Origin: Saprospiraceae bacterium
GTDB lineage: Bacteria; Bacteroidota; Bacteroidia; Chitinophagales; Saprospiraceae
Reading direction: 5' to 3'
Length of the DNA stretch: 64,000 nt
Assembly (NCBI GenBank): GCA_016710235.1
Contig: JADJLG010000001.1
Span: 2,407,501 to 2,471,500 of the forward strand
The notes beneath the pieces were generated by a model. The model ran no database searches. It was not told the origin of the DNA and worked only from the letters and a program-made list of their open reading frames with translations. The position numbers and the translations under genes are program-made. This document shows, one piece after another, positions 1 to 8,400 of the stretch (the stretch's first letter is position 1; the number at the start of each line of letters is the position of its first letter).

Positions 1-425
1 TCTTTCATTCGATGTTGCCTTATGAATGGCATCAAAATTTCTGACATTAAAATATGGCTATAGTTGAACTCATTTAAAATTGTCTTTAATTCCTTGTAAT
101 ATTTTTTAAATATTTCTTGTTTATACCCATTGAGCAAAACATGACTGTCGGTAAAAATAACAGTTAAATGAACTTCCATTTTGTATTGTTTCTCGATTAC
201 TCTCAATAAACCGAATAAATTAAAAAGAGACTCGTAATCATATTTATCAAGAGAATCCTTATGAGATGCACCCCAGTATTGAATAAAATACAATATTTTT
301 TTACCTTTTTCTTTTCTGGCTTTAACATAATTTTCTAGCCCAGAAATTTCTCTATTTCGAACCTCATCCTTTTTTGCTGCCAAAAAAGAGCCTATTGTTT
401 TACCGTTTCGCAAGTTGCTATTCAT
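1..425 (-). CDS. Unrecognised protein, C-terminus beyond window
   Basis: An open frame starts with ATG at 425 and runs without a stop to base 1, giving 141 residues of a longer protein. Its start overlaps the stop of the upstream gene by 8 nt (ATGAATAG), so it belongs to the same operon and is probably translationally coupled. The visible part has a charged N-terminus, a hydrophobic core strand (ILYFIQYWGASH, about residues 44-55) and another (HLTVIFTDSHVLL), which suggests an alpha/beta cytosolic fold. There is no signal peptide or membrane segment. I do not recognise the family. It is the fifth gene of the substrate-binding/nucleoid-associated cluster. Confidence 0.7.
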   Translation of the reverse strand, partial: MNSNLRNGKTIGSFLAAKKDEVRNREISGLENYVKARKEKGKKILYFIQYWGASHKDSLDKYDYESLFNLFGLLRVIEKQYKMEVHLTVIFTDSHVLLNGYKQEIFKKYYKELKTILNEFNYSHILMSEILMPFIRQHRMK

Positions 426-2208
426 ATCTATAAATATACTTGTCGTTTTCTTTAAGCTTTAATAATCCTCTAGACAAGAGAACGAGCCCAATAATCATAA
501 TGTTGAAATAAAAGAAAGTGATTAATCCCAAATTTATTGGGAGATTAATTCCATACCATTCATTTTTGTGATTAATTCCAATTGGAAGTTCAAAGCGAAT
601 AGCAGGAATATGATAGCCATAAATGTGAAACATACTTGAAATAACTTCAAAGATTAAAAACAAGGAACCGACTGTATAAAGGTATGAGGTCTTACTTACA
701 TAAAGCCATAATTTAGTTCTCAGAGTATCTCTCCACTTTTGCCGAAAGAACATGAAAGGAGAAGCAAAAAGAATTAAAGCATCAGTCCGTTTTTCTTTCA
801 ATCTAAGTTTGTTAACCTTATGCTCATAAGTCAAAAATTTGTTTTCTGTTTTACGCCATTCACTTAACAAATCTTTTTCAATCAATTCGTTAATTTTAGT
901 GTCTGTAATTTCAGTTTGAGATTGTATACCTTCCTTTCTTAATTCGGAAATATTTTTTAAATCATTTGCAGAGGGGGTAGTCCTATCGTAATACAAGTTT
1001 CCCCACATTTTCCATTTATAAAGTCGGTCAACATAATACCTAATGATAGTATCAAAAGTGAATGTCACTTTTCTTTCATCGTGAATGTCGGTTTTTATTT
1101 TCTCTCGACAGTCTGTGTCAGCAATAAGTAAATCTAATAACTCTTGTTCTTTTGAATCTGAATAATTGAATTTTCTCTTAAGGAACTTTGTAAGCCCAGT
1201 TGTATTACTCTCTTTAAGAAATCTAAAAATCTCAAATAGATTTTTGTCAATGCCATATAACAAGGCTTGCAATTTGTTTTGATTTTTTAGTTCACAATTA
1301 CCAAGAATTCCTGTGAAAAGATAATTCTCACGAACTGTTGCCAAGTCTTCAATTTCAAAGACCTTACTTTCTGTATCTAAATTTCGTTCCTTGTTAATTA
1401 AAAAATCTAATGAAACATAATCACAGGTAATTGCTACCGAATCTGTATAAGCACTCTGCTGCAAGAGTTTCAACTCTTGTCCGAAATCTTCTGTTTTAAC
1501 TTTCGTTTTATTGTAAACGGCTGAATGAATTTGACCAATGCAATAACCAGTTGAAGGTTCAGCATAATAGATAAAATGGCCTGTTACTTCATCTTTAGTA
1601 AATTTTCTTTGTGTTGATGTTCTCTTATGAGTTCTTCCAAATTTCTCATTTTGATTATTGTATATGTCATTTTTTACCTTTTCCTCTAAACTCGGACTAC
1701 AAGCAACGGAAAAGGCAATTTTAGAAATTATTCCGCCTATTACTTTTTTGTCTTTGAAGAGTGTATCAAATTTATTTACATCAGTTATTGATAAAATATC
1801 TTTCTCCGTGTCATAACTTAATATCTCCTTGAAATCCTTATCTGAACTTAATGATGATTTTGTATATGAAGTAAGGAGTTTTTCAAAGAGTGAAAATTCT
1901 TTTCCTAAATCTGTTGTGGGGTCTTGGAGATAAACCAAATATGAAGGGTCGCAAATTGAGGCATCAGATAGTCCAAATATCAAACAGAAAGTAGCGAATC
2001 CATCTCCCTTTAGGTTTGCGTTTTTATCAAAACGAACATCATCTTTTTTGCCTATAATGTTCACTGATAACTTGCCAAACGGGGTATCTTCAAAATCACC
2101 GGCATAGTATGCAAGGAAGAAGGGAGTATAAAGAATTGTGTCGGCTGAAATTGCGACATTAAGTGTTTCAATTCTCCGTGAATCATTTCTTTCTTCTGCT
2201 GTGCTCAT
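418..2208 (-). CDS. Substrate-binding-like domain protein with C-terminal membrane anchor
   Basis: 596 residues, ATG start 6 bp after the preceding stop. Residues about 15-100 look like the first lobe of an NMT1/THI5-type periplasmic binding protein: NVAISADTILYTPFFLAYYAG, with the downstream GLSDASICDPSYLVY matching the position of AQFGIGDPVF in the neighbouring lipoprotein. There is no signal peptide; the N-terminus is charged (MSTAEERNDSRR), so this domain should be cytosolic. The middle (about 330-480) is charged and helical. Two strong hydrophobic segments lie near 508-532 and 560-583, with a weaker one near 481-493, so the protein is anchored by its C-terminus. The binding-protein assignment is by eye and moderate. 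The function is unknown; pairing with a lipoprotein of the same fold suggests ligand sensing on both sides of the membrane, which is inference. Confidence 0.75.
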   Translation of the reverse strand: MSTAEERNDSRRIETLNVAISADTILYTPFFLAYYAGDFEDTPFGKLSVNIIGKKDDVRFDKNANLKGDGFATFCLIFGLSDASICDPSYLVYLQDPTTDLGKEFSLFEKLLTSYTKSSLSSDKDFKEILSYDTEKDILSITDVNKFDTLFKDKKVIGGIISKIAFSVACSPSLEEKVKNDIYNNQNEKFGRTHKRTSTQRKFTKDEVTGHFIYYAEPSTGYCIGQIHSAVYNKTKVKTEDFGQELKLLQQSAYTDSVAITCDYVSLDFLINKERNLDTESKVFEIEDLATVRENYLFTGILGNCELKNQNKLQALLYGIDKNLFEIFRFLKESNTTGLTKFLKRKFNYSDSKEQELLDLLIADTDCREKIKTDIHDERKVTFTFDTIIRYYVDRLYKWKMWGNLYYDRTTPSANDLKNISELRKEGIQSQTEITDTKINELIEKDLLSEWRKTENKFLTYEHKVNKLRLKEKRTDALILFASPFMFFRQKWRDTLRTKLWLYVSKTSYLYTVGSLFLIFEVISSMFHIYGYHIPAIRFELPIGINHKNEWYGINLPINLGLITFFYFNIMIIGLVLLSRGLLKLKENDKYIYRYE

Positions 2209-2214
2209 AGGAAA

Positions 2215-3219
2215 TTATTTTTGCTTTGCTGCATTCTCAGCAAAGGAATTATCAACTGCATCTGATGTTGGTTTCATTTCCTTCATGTCGCCTATATCAA
2301 CCCTTACTTGCATCGCTTTCTGCCATGCTTCATCACTCATTACAGCATGGTCAGGAATTGTTTTGTCATTTACCATTCTTTTTACAGCATTTGCAACAAC
2401 TGTTTTGTCAAGATTAGGGAAAAGTTTCGCTGCTATTTCGGCTGTTCCAGCTTCATCCGTGTGGCAATACTGCAATGCTTTTTCAATTGCATTCACAAAT
2501 TTTTGAACAGTTTCTTTATTTGCGTTTATGTATTCCTCTGTTGTTGTTAAACCAGTGAAAGCAAATCTTCCATAAAATTTCGGTGAGGAGTAAACAACTC
2601 TGTAACCTTTACTTTCAGCTATTGATGTTCCTGGTTCTAAGTCCATCGCAATATCTGCACTTCCATTTTCAAGTAAAGCCAACTGTGAACCAATTGGGGC
2701 TTGAACAATAGTTGTGTTCTTCAATAAATCTCCCCCTTTCATTATTGTCTTTTTCATCAAAGCGTAATTTGTTGATGGGTCGGGGAATGTTCCAACTTTC
2801 AAACCAGCCAAATCACTTGGCTGTTCTATGGTTTTGATGTTATCCTTGTTTGTTACACCCCAAATGGTTACTCCGTCAACGATAGAACCAATCACTTTTC
2901 CTTTTGCTCCCTTCTCTCGTGATATGGCTGTGAATACAGGGTCGCCAATTCCAAATTGTGCTTCGCCTTTCAAGACAGTTGCAAAAACTTGGTCGTCATT
3001 ACCTGAAAACTTTACTGTTATATCAAGTCCTTCGTCTTTGAAAAAACCCTTCTCCTGTGCAATGTAAAAAGGTAGGTAAATTAGATACTTCTCTTGTCCC
3101 CACTGTGCTACTGTTATTTTGGTAGCTTCGTTGGTTTTTGGTTTTTCAGTGTTGCATGAATTGCATCCTCCCAATATGACTGAGATGACAAGTGTTGCGA
3201 CTAAAATTATTTTATTCAT
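2215..3219 (-). CDS. NMT1/THI5-family ABC-type substrate-binding lipoprotein
   Basis: 334 residues. The N-terminus is a lipoprotein signal (hydrophobic LVISVILGGC, Cys near residue 19), so the mature protein should be tethered in the periplasm. The body shows the NMT1/SsuA-type pattern: AQWGQEKYLIYLPFYIAQEKG, FFKDEGLDITVKF, a GIGDPVF loop, then the hinge and second lobe (LAGLKVGTFP, ALLENGSADIA). Family members bind pyrimidine precursors, sulfonates, nitrate or similar small molecules; the ligand here cannot be read from sequence. No ABC permease or ATPase gene is next to it, which is odd for a transporter component. The next gene starts 6 bp downstream and encodes a membrane protein with a similar domain. 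Confidence 0.85.
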   Translation of the reverse strand: MNKIILVATLVISVILGGCNSCNTEKPKTNEATKITVAQWGQEKYLIYLPFYIAQEKGFFKDEGLDITVKFSGNDDQVFATVLKGEAQFGIGDPVFTAISREKGAKGKVIGSIVDGVTIWGVTNKDNIKTIEQPSDLAGLKVGTFPDPSTNYALMKKTIMKGGDLLKNTTIVQAPIGSQLALLENGSADIAMDLEPGTSIAESKGYRVVYSSPKFYGRFAFTGLTTTEEYINANKETVQKFVNAIEKALQYCHTDEAGTAEIAAKLFPNLDKTVVANAVKRMVNDKTIPDHAVMSDEAWQKAMQVRVDIGDMKEMKPTSDAVDNSFAENAAKQK

Positions 3220-3250
3220 TTTGACTTTTTTTAATTGTTATATTATAGGG

Positions 3251-3258
3251 CAAAGATA
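3251..3258 (-). promoter_or_regulatory. Putative -7 promoter box (TATCTTTG)
   Basis: On the minus strand TATCTTTG lies 31 nt before the ATG at 3219 and fits the Bacteroidota -7 consensus TAnnTTTG. No convincing -33 TTTG is present at the usual spacing. It would give the substrate-binding lipoprotein gene its own promoter inside the five-gene cluster. Confidence 0.35.
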
Positions 3259-3299
3259 GTTATTCACTTAATATTTATTACGATTTTTACTTGGTAAAT

Positions 3300-4826
3300 T
3301 CAACAATTACATCCCTTCCCAAATAGCATTTTCCAAAGGAACGTATCAAACAACTGCGAAAGATTATAAGTCAGGAACAAAAACAATGTTCCTCCCAACA
3401 GTATTGCTAAAAACCATTTCCAAAGGTTGCTATAATTTTTGAGTTTTCCATCTATGAATGCTACATCAGCGTTGAATTCTTTATCATCATTTAGGATTCT
3501 TTGAATGTCCTCTTTCTCCAAAAGGTCTGTGTAACGTTCTTTCAAATTTGTGTAGCTATCAACAAATCTTTTCCGTTGTTCTTTCACTTCCCACTTTGCT
3601 ACTAAGTAGTAAAGGAATGAGCCGAACAAAAAAACAATTGAAAGAACTGTTGTGTCAAGTGTAAACACATTTAAAAAATCTCCGTTGCCTAAAACTTTTA
3701 TTGCAATTGCTGAAAAGTAAAAAGTGATTAGTGCCAAAGAACTTTTTTGAAAACCACTTGCAAAAGTTTCAATGACTTTGTTTGCTCTGTTGTTGAAGTC
3801 AAGCAACTGGTCAGAAATTTTATTTCTGATTTCAATGTATTGCTTGATGTTCTGCTTCTCGTAAACTTTGTAACTGGATTGAATAGATTGAAAGGGATGC
3901 CCTTTCAATTCTATCTCTCCACTTTTTTCAAAGTGAAGGGAAATAATGTTTCGTGCTAAACCTATTTTATCATTGAGGTTTCCGGCACAATAAACCCAAT
4001 TGTAAATATTGAAATATTCATTTGTGCCGTTTATCGGCAATGTTTTTACATCAACTTTCCCCTTTATTGATTTGTAGCCGTTGATTTTAAATTCAAGTTC
4101 GTTTGCTTTTAGTGTAGTGATGTCAAACAAATAAACAACGGAAAGCACAACAGCATAATGATTGAAAAGCAAACACAGCTTGCTGTGTTTTGCATTTTCA
4201 GTTTGCATTTGAAAATCATCAGGCGTTAAGTTGTGTTCTTCAATGTTCGTGTAATTACTTGCTGAAAGAATACTGTCAAGGCGTTTACGCCTATCAGTAA
4301 ATGTTTGAGTAGGTGCGTTACCACCTACTTGTGTAAAGAAAATATTGGCAGTGTTGAATGACTTGTCAAGTTTCAACACATTGAAGTTTATAAAAGATGT
4401 ATTTGATAAAACACGATTGAAAATTGCAAATGCTTCTGCAACTGATAATTTTTCAAGAGTTGCTGTGAAGATTTCTAAATCATAAATAGAAATGTTGCTT
4501 GCAACATTTCCTTTAGTGATTTTAAAAGTTGCTGTGATTGGTTCGCCTTCTTGATGTTTGTGTTCATCCTCAAGTTGTTTTTTGAATTTTGCAAAGTCAA
4601 GTGAAGTTGAATAAAGTGAAACTGGTTCTGCATCACCGAATGTGATTATAAAAGTTAGTTGGTCGCTTGGTTGTATAAAGTTGTAAGCAGTTTGAATGCT
4701 AGCAATGTCTGACAGTGAAAAGTTTGTTGCTGATAATTCACAAATAAATTCCTTGTCATTCTCTGAAACAGTTGTTTGAGAATAAGTAGAGAAAAAACAG
4801 TGAAGAAACTTATCAGCGAATTGCAT
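3300..4826 (-). CDS. Unrecognised protein with three C-terminal membrane helices
   Basis: 508 residues. The ATG overlaps the stop of the upstream gene by one base (TAATG), so the two are almost certainly co-translated. Residues 1-360 form a soluble region without a motif I recognise. Membrane segments are visible near 362-380, 392-412 and 468-489; a charged helical stretch (413-467, KEQRKRFVDSY...LLEKEDIQ) lies between the second and third. The tail ends in GKGCNC. The layout, a large sensor-like cytosolic part followed by a few transmembrane helices and coupled to a nucleoid-associated-like partner, resembles membrane-acting effectors of conflict systems, but no family link was seen. Function unknown. 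Confidence 0.75.
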   Translation of the reverse strand: MQFADKFLHCFFSTYSQTTVSENDKEFICELSATNFSLSDIASIQTAYNFIQPSDQLTFIITFGDAEPVSLYSTSLDFAKFKKQLEDEHKHQEGEPITATFKITKGNVASNISIYDLEIFTATLEKLSVAEAFAIFNRVLSNTSFINFNVLKLDKSFNTANIFFTQVGGNAPTQTFTDRRKRLDSILSASNYTNIEEHNLTPDDFQMQTENAKHSKLCLLFNHYAVVLSVVYLFDITTLKANELEFKINGYKSIKGKVDVKTLPINGTNEYFNIYNWVYCAGNLNDKIGLARNIISLHFEKSGEIELKGHPFQSIQSSYKVYEKQNIKQYIEIRNKISDQLLDFNNRANKVIETFASGFQKSSLALITFYFSAIAIKVLGNGDFLNVFTLDTTVLSIVFLFGSFLYYLVAKWEVKEQRKRFVDSYTNLKERYTDLLEKEDIQRILNDDKEFNADVAFIDGKLKNYSNLWKWFLAILLGGTLFLFLTYNLSQLFDTFLWKMLFGKGCNC

Positions 4827-5863
4827 TAGCTATTTCCGTTTTGTCTGTTGCTAAAATATTGGTAGCCCTGTTCGGATTTGATTTTTACATACCTTGTTCC
4901 GTCTGCATCTTTCTCGGCTGTGATAATAGTTTCAAGGTTCGGAATATCTTCTTTCAAGTGCAAATCAATTTGGCTTGTCAATGGAATAGTGTTTAGAAAT
5001 TTTGCCCTAATCTTTGCTTTTACAATCGTGAAATGTTCGTCAAAAGGTGTTCTTGGTTTTGAGGGCAATTGTCGGATTTGAGTTTTGATTTCTGCAACAT
5101 CGAGGCTGGAATCAAAGGGAGTGTAGTTTCCAATTGCTTTGTCCAAATACTCTTGCATGTCAAAGTTGTCATTGGCTCTGAAATAGCGAACTGTGCTGTT
5201 ACGCAAGTGCAAATAATCTTGTGGGTGCTTCTTTTTAATTTTTGTAAAAATACCTTTGTCAATTGCTTCAAAAGCATTTTCTGTGTTGTCCTCGTCCGAA
5301 TAAACTTTGGTGAGTTCTAAAAACTCTTTCCACCAATAATGAGAAAGGTTTGGATTGGTGTCATACACCAAAACATTTGTAACAGTTTGGTCGCTGTTAA
5401 GCGAACAAACAAATGCTTTGAAAACTTTTTTCTTTAATGGTAGTCCTCGTGAGATCGTAAAGTTTATTTCATTTAGGAAATCGCTATGGTCTGCTTTGCA
5501 AATAACAAGTTTGTTGATGCTGTTTTCTGTCACCAATGCCTGAACAACTATTCCCTTTTGAATTTCAACTCCAAGTTTCAACATATTTGCTTGTGCCTCT
5601 TGCTCTTTCTTCAAAAGTCGTGTTACAATTGTTGATGCAATTGCTGGAAATTCTTCACCTGCAATAATTTTTGTAATCTGTCCTCTTACTTCTGTTGTGT
5701 CACTGTCAAACTTAAAGTTTCTGCCACTGCTACCTGTCGTAATGAGATTTACCAGTCCTTGCAGGTATGTATTGAAGTCAGCACCATAAATTGACTGCTC
5801 AATTGACTCTACTGCTTGTTGGTGAATATCAACCTTAAATATTTGTATGGCTGTTATGTCCAT
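4826..5863 (-). CDS. Nucleoid-associated protein-like (NA37/NdpA-type)
   Basis: 345 residues, first gene of the minus-strand operon. The overall pattern is like the 37-kDa nucleoid-associated family (E. coli YejK): an N-terminal helical part, a central beta-rich part with VVQALVTENSINKLVICKADH, then LPLKKKVFKAFVCSL and a helical segment around YWWKEFLELTKVYS. Length fits the family (about 335-350). YejK binds DNA, but the role of the family is poorly known and divergent members occur in accessory islands. There is no signal peptide or membrane segment. One-base overlap with the membrane-protein gene implies joint function. The family call is by pattern and is moderate; the alternative is an unnamed family of similar size. 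Confidence 0.6.
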   Translation of the reverse strand: MDITAIQIFKVDIHQQAVESIEQSIYGADFNTYLQGLVNLITTGSSGRNFKFDSDTTEVRGQITKIIAGEEFPAIASTIVTRLLKKEQEAQANMLKLGVEIQKGIVVQALVTENSINKLVICKADHSDFLNEINFTISRGLPLKKKVFKAFVCSLNSDQTVTNVLVYDTNPNLSHYWWKEFLELTKVYSDEDNTENAFEAIDKGIFTKIKKKHPQDYLHLRNSTVRYFRANDNFDMQEYLDKAIGNYTPFDSSLDVAEIKTQIRQLPSKPRTPFDEHFTIVKAKIRAKFLNTIPLTSQIDLHLKEDIPNLETIITAEKDADGTRYVKIKSEQGYQYFSNRQNGNS

Positions 5864-6403
5864 GTTTGATAAATTAAAAAAGTGAAAGATAAAGATTGTC
5901 GGTTAAATTGTGCTGATAAAGCGTTGACGATTGCACTCTTTTGACTTTGCCTTTGGGTTGGCTTGTGTGTGAGCAGGCAAAGGCAAATGTGTGCAATGTG
6001 CGTTGGCATTAGAATTTTTTCGTGCGTTGGCAATTTTTTTTGTTTTTTTTCCTGAAGCGTTTGCCATTCAAAGCGGTGTCGGTCGGTGTCGGGTTTTGTC
6101 AAAATGTTCATTTTTTGTCTGTCAGTTTATGTTAGCACTGTCGTCATAGGGTTTCCGGTAACGGCAGACTGTGAAAATACTATATTTTCTGTTTTCAACT
6201 GCATAAATCACCTGGTAAAATTTCATATAACCTAATTTTAGACGTGATAAAAGCAATATTTTTACAGACCGCTGAATATTTGCTTAAAAAATAAGAACTC
6301 CCACAGGCTTAAAACAAGCCATTTTTGAGATAGGCATAGGTCTTTCTGGGGACTATTCTGGTAATCAACTTTCCACTTGCTTATCCAAATGTGAACTTTC
6401 TTT
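5864..6403. other. Intergenic region upstream of the NA37-like operon
   Basis: No supportable gene. It holds the hairpin at 5,921-6,007. Around 6,150 the minus strand has GCCGTTACC, similar to the GCCGTT ends of the attC-like sites further right, but no matching second arm was found. The AT-rich stretch 6,170-6,400 leads into the IS91 remnant. An 85-codon open frame across 5,854-6,111 is read as noise because it passes straight through the hairpin. Confidence 0.5.
5921..6007. repeat. Imperfect inverted repeat upstream of the NA37-like operon
   Basis: The left arm (5,921-5,955) contains GATTGCACTC and GACTTTGCCTTTG. The right arm (5,978-6,007) contains CAAAGGCAAATGTGTGCAAT and CGTTGGC. The arms pair with a few mismatches around the GTGTGTGAG loop. 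It resembles the cassette-end hairpins at 6,872, 8,243 and 10,713 in size and imperfect pairing, but lacks the clean G^TT end. It may be a degenerate cassette site or the leader structure of the operon. Confidence 0.5.
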
Positions 6404-6704
6404 GGTGGGAACCCTTGCTCCGAATGATACACGTCATGCCGGATATTTGTCACACCGTGGAAAAAAGCTGCGTATAGCAAACTTGTATGATCAACTGAAG
6501 TTGCCGCCACCAATGCCAAAAGTGGAAATACCAATTCAATTGCGCGTATTGATCAAAACAGGAATTGACATAAGTCTATGTCCCATCTGCAAAACTGGAA
6601 AATTAATCCTGATCAAAACAAGTATTTGCATCAACGGCATTTTGATCGATGTCAAGACCATACAAAACAAAGGCTCTCCATTAATAAACATCGACATTCC
6701 ATGA
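6404..6704 (+). pseudogene. IS91-family transposase C-terminal remnant
   Basis: A plus-strand frame reads RHAGYLSHRGKKLRIANLYD, then LPPPMPKVEIPIQLRVLIKTGIDISLCPICKTGKL. This fits the end of IS91-type Y-transposases, where a RIRHYGLLA-like segment is followed by a zinc-type CPxC motif and a short tail. Only about 100 codons remain, with no Y-transposase catalytic domain and no intact start. Bases 6,240-6,400 upstream do not continue the frame convincingly. I read it as a decayed element left beside the cassette array. Confidence 0.55.
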
Positions 6705-6871
6705 AAATTACCTTAAATAAATATTGTTTTACATTTACTTCGAGAAAAATTAATGTAGATTTTTCTGTATGAAGCTATGCAAAAAACTAATAATTGTACT
6801 ACTAAAAAGTAAAAGCTTGACCTAAAAAAAACTCAATTGATATACTATGACACCTAAGAAGAGGTCTCGTT

Positions 6872-6990
6872 GAACACCGTATAGCAGAAAGCCCGTTGTA
6901 GTTTTATTTTATCATTATCTGTAAGTGACGATTAGCTTTTTATTGTATTTTTCCTTTGGGCTTTCTTCTATACGGCTAAATGTTGTATGC
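6872..6990 (-). repeat. attC-like hairpin 1, after the HEPN gene
   Basis: Arms CCGTATAGCAGAAAGCCC (6,877-6,894) and GGGCTTTCTTCTATACGG (6,958-6,975) pair at 17 of 18 positions. The outer box on the minus strand is GCATACAAC at its 5' end (6,990-6,982), and the far end reads GGTGTTCAAC. It begins 7 bp after the HEPN stop. The outer box is the exact complement of the cassette start at 8,243-8,251. Confidence 0.7.
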
Positions 6991-6996
6991 TGTTTT

Positions 6997-7584
6997 TTAT
7001 AATCCAATTTGTTTATCCCAGTCGTTAATATATTGCTCAATTCTTCTAAATTCTGAAGGAAGTAATAATCTGTTATGTGCTATATAATTCCTCGCTTTTT
7101 CTAATTCATCAAATCTTTGTTTTAACCAATGTTGAGTTGGAATTAAATCAGAAAAATTATTCCAATTGTGTGTAATAATATCAGACAAATGTCCAAATTG
7201 AGTAAACTCAATTATTTCAGTATTGTCACCCTCAAGCCAAGAATTTAACTGCGCTTCCTCTTGTCTCTTTTGTGCAAAATCTCTAACAGTTTTTGGAACT
7301 CCTTTTTCCCACCAGTCTGTTGTATATTTATCCTTTAATCTTTCTTTGATAATATCTCTAACTGAATTTTCAAAACAATTAATAAGAGCATAAATTCTTG
7401 CCATTTTCAAAGCTTCATTCCTAGCTTGTATTGAAAATGGTCTTAATGATTCACCCATTAATGATTTTTCAGTTTGTTCATTGTCTGCTCCAACTTGTAT
7501 ACCAGCAGATTTAAAATTTTCAGCTTCAGCTTCAAACATCAATGCTCTAAACATCCATTCTCTAACATTTGAATTATTACTCAT
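6997..7584 (-). CDS. Swt1-type HEPN-domain protein, putative RNase toxin
   Basis: 195 residues. The HEPN catalytic pattern R-x4-H is present as RNYIAH (residues 165-170), following the helix LKQRFDELEKA and preceding NRLLLPSEFRRIEQYINDW, as in Swt1-like HEPN domains. The upstream helix ALINCFENSVRDIIKERL carries the usual acidic and polar residues. HEPN proteins of this type cleave RNA or act with a partner. The start overlaps the DUF5343 gene stop by 8 nt (ATGAGTAA), so the pair is co-translated. Both genes form one cassette bounded by GTTGTATGC/GCATACAAC. A toxin-antitoxin or anti-phage role is inferred from the HEPN motif and context. Confidence 0.75.
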   Translation of the reverse strand: MSNNSNVREWMFRALMFEAEAENFKSAGIQVGADNEQTEKSLMGESLRPFSIQARNEALKMARIYALINCFENSVRDIIKERLKDKYTTDWWEKGVPKTVRDFAQKRQEEAQLNSWLEGDNTEIIEFTQFGHLSDIITHNWNNFSDLIPTQHWLKQRFDELEKARNYIAHNRLLLPSEFRRIEQYINDWDKQIGL

Positions 7585-8200
7585 TTAATAAATGTTCTCT
7601 TAGTGATTTAAAAATAGAATTATATACTTCTATATCCTTTGTCGCAGGTAAGTGAATTTCAATATTATATCGAAGATTTGGAATAATTGGAATTTTCACT
7701 TCACTAATTGGGACTTCAGAAATAGTATTTTCATTTTCTTTAACTTGGTGAGTAGTAGATTTCTCTTTTTTAATTATCGTTTTGGAATTAATATCAGCTA
7801 AATCTAATAAAGTTAAAAAAGTATTAGCCATAAATCCTGCAACTTGATCACTTACATTATGAGTTGATTTGAACAACCCAGAAATTGATTGTTTATCATT
7901 ATTACTTGGATTTTCTGTTAAGTGAAATATGTCCGAATATGCGATTTTTAATACTTCTCCTAAAACTTGTCGAGACCTTGCAGGATTTCTATATTCATGA
8001 TATATCTGAGTTGGCACACCACTTTCTGATAAAAATCCAATATCTTTTAATAGTCCAATTACAGCTTGGTCATTACTACTTTTAAATCCAATTTTTTTAA
8101 GGTGTTCCATAGAAAATTTTTCTGGGGCAGTACCCTCTACAATTTTTTTCATAATTGCAGGTAAGTTCTTTACACTATTTAGATATTTTTTTGAAAGCAT
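7577..8200 (-). CDS. DUF5343-family protein, partner of the HEPN protein
   Basis: 207 residues. Residues 1-130 match the DUF5343 pattern: a winged-helix-like start (YLNSVKNLPAIMKKI), a FSMEHLKKIGFKSSNDQAVI segment, LLKDIGFLSESGVPTQIY, then SRQVLGEVLKIAYSDIFHL. The C-terminal 60 residues are charged and end in a predicted beta-helix segment (IHLPATKDIEVYNSIFKSL). The domain is often found beside HEPN or other conflict genes; its biochemistry is not established. It overlaps the HEPN gene by 8 nt and is the upstream member. Position and fold suggest an antitoxin or regulator, which is inference. Confidence 0.75.
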   Translation of the reverse strand: MLSKKYLNSVKNLPAIMKKIVEGTAPEKFSMEHLKKIGFKSSNDQAVIGLLKDIGFLSESGVPTQIYHEYRNPARSRQVLGEVLKIAYSDIFHLTENPSNNDKQSISGLFKSTHNVSDQVAGFMANTFLTLLDLADINSKTIIKKEKSTTHQVKENENTISEVPISEVKIPIIPNLRYNIEIHLPATKDIEVYNSIFKSLREHLLNE

Positions 8201-8242
8201 ATTTCTTATTTAATTGTTTAATTATTAAGGTTTGATAAAATA

Positions 8243-8383
8243 GCATACAACGGCTAGTATTTACGAGGTAGCTGCCTTTGTCAAATGTAAAAAGCAAAGA
8301 ATTGAATATTTACTTTTTGTTGAAACTAAAAGTGAAACATTCGATCATTGGCAGCAATCTCCGTAAATACATTGTTATCAGAT
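8243..8383 (-). repeat. attC-like hairpin 2, after the membrane-protein gene
   Basis: GTATTTACGAGGTAGCTGCC (8,257-8,276) pairs with GGCAGCAATCTCCGTAAATA (8,350-8,369) with a few extrahelical bases. On the minus strand the site begins ATCTGATAACAATG and ends TAGCCGTTGTATGC. The first box is complementary to the cassette start at 10,246-10,255; the last box is the start of the DUF5343/HEPN cassette. Confidence 0.75.
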
Positions 8384-8400
8384 GTAAAAGTCTGATTTAG

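Noticed and set aside
5854..6111. 85-codon minus-strand frame before the NA37-like gene
   Set aside because: It runs straight through the hairpin at 5,921-6,007, is biased by low-complexity T/G runs, and overlaps the true start of the next gene.
6262..6534. 90-codon minus-strand frame opposite the IS91 remnant
   Set aside because: The plus strand carries the recognisable transposase end; the minus frame has no protein-like pattern.
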